DNA of 64,000 bases from assembly GCA_015654635.1 (NCBI GenBank), contig JAATGP010000035.1, forward strand, positions 62,001 to 126,000, in the 5' to 3' direction. The first letter of the stretch is position 1. Each line of letters starts with the position of its first letter. A program made the translations under genes and the position numbers. The notes beneath the pieces were generated by a model. It saw only the letters and a program-made list of their open reading frames with translations. It had not been told where the DNA came from and did not search any database. Of the stretch, positions 63,539-64,000 are shown piece after piece. The stretch comes from Alphaproteobacteria bacterium (GTDB lineage: Bacteria > Pseudomonadota > Alphaproteobacteria > Micropepsales > Micropepsaceae).

Positions 63539-64000
63539 GTGGCGATTGATATGGTGACCGGTACCAAACCGGCGCGATCCTATGCGGGTCCTTTGGCGCT
63601 CGCGATAAGCTGTTTTTTGATTTGGGGTTTGGCCTATGGCCTCTTGGATGTGCTGAACAAGCATTTCCAGGATACGCTGCATGTCTCCAAGGCGGGTTCG
63701 TCCTGGCTGCAGATCGCCTATTTCGGCGCTTATCTGGTGTGGAGCATTCCGGCTGGCATGGTGCTGCAGGCACGGGGCTTCAAATTCGGTATCGTTGCCG
63801 GGCTGACGATTACTGCGGCCGGTGCGTTTCTCTTCGTGCCTTCCGCACAATTCGCAAGCTTTCCCTATTTCGTGCTCAGCATGTTTGTGCTCGCCACGGG
63901 TTTGTGCGTGTTGGAGACGGCGGCAGATACCTATGTGAGTGTGCTCGGCGCTCCAGAGGATGCGCCCAAACGGCTCAATCTCGCACAATCGTTCAATGCC
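63539..64000 (+). CDS. FucP-family sugar:H+ symporter, 3' end outside window
   Basis: First 154 codons of an MFS permease of the fucose:proton symporter family. A GTG at 63539 (AGGGA 6 bases upstream) is preferred; an ATG at 63551 is the alternative. Helices start at GPLALAISCFLIWGLAYGLL, SWLQIAYFGAYLVWSIPAGM, FGIVAGLTITAAGAFLF and YFVLSMFVLATGLCVLETAA. The final RLNLAQSFNA is the family's conserved loop before helix 5. By position behind the rhamnose TBDR it probably imports L-rhamnose; FucP-type proteins also carry fucose, glucose or GlcNAc. Confidence 0.85.
   Translation, partial: MAIDMVTGTKPARSYAGPLALAISCFLIWGLAYGLLDVLNKHFQDTLHVSKAGSSWLQIAYFGAYLVWSIPAGMVLQARGFKFGIVAGLTITAAGAFLFVPSAQFASFPYFVLSMFVLATGLCVLETAADTYVSVLGAPEDAPKRLNLAQSFNA

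Noticed and set aside
1-64000. tRNA, rRNA, CRISPR arrays, insertion sequences, phage genes
   Set aside because: No cloverleaf, repeat-spacer array, transposase or terminal inverted repeat was recognised on either strand; a covariance-model search would be needed to exclude small RNAs.

Overview
The window looks like a chromosomal stretch of a polysaccharide-degrading alphaproteobacterium. The GC content is high (roughly 60% by eye). There are five large TonB-dependent receptors (TBDRs), two of them of the IKRDA-type plug that I associate with Caulobacterales and Sphingomonadales. The GlcNAc PTS is built from an EIIA-HPr-EI fusion plus a separate EIIC-EIIB protein, as I recall for Caulobacter. 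No rRNA, tRNA, CRISPR array, transposase, phage gene or replication origin was seen. The species cannot be named from this sequence alone.

Layout: (1) 1-2198, a GPH-family sugar transporter (5' end outside the window) and a secreted GH17 beta-1,3-glucanase. (2) 2360-13935, a leftward operon pgmB / MalY-like transporter / GH65 phosphorylase / GH87 alpha-1,3-glucanase, divergent from a TBDR and a LacI regulator, with two near-identical palindromes in the shared promoter region. (3) 13977-19425, a TetR regulator divergent from an RND efflux pair, and a small orphan LuxR-type DNA-binding protein. (4) 19664-22371, gluconate permease with an overlapping leader ORF, FCD-GntR regulator and gluconokinase. 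(5) 22622-28669, a TBDR and a GH55-like beta-1,3-glucanase. (6) 28681-42995, a chitin/GlcNAc locus: nagR-nagB-II-nagA divergent from a TBDR, a TPR-sulfotransferase, a GH20 hexosaminidase, and the PTS proteins NagF and NagE (the latter with two EIIB domains). (7) 43074-46483, a TBDR of unknown substrate and a ROK fructokinase-like protein. (8) 46550-64000, a rhamnose/pectin-side-chain locus: GH2, GH106 alpha-L-rhamnosidase, GH28, DeoR regulator, rhamnose isomerase, rhamnulose-1-phosphate aldolase, rhamnulokinase, a TBDR and the start of a FucP-family permease.

Taken together, the first 43 kb encodes routes for the three main fungal wall polymers: alpha-1,3-glucan (GH87 plus phosphorolysis by GH65 and beta-phosphoglucomutase), beta-1,3-glucan (GH17, GH55) and chitin (GH20 plus the nag pathway). 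The last 18 kb handles rhamnose-containing plant or microbial polymers. Each catabolic block carries its own regulator type (LacI, FCD-GntR, HutC-GntR, DeoR), and candidate operators can be seen for most of them. The most unusual items are the GH87/GH65 phosphorolytic operon, the tandem EIIB in NagE, the leader ORF coupled to gntP, and the TPR-sulfotransferase placed inside the chitin locus.
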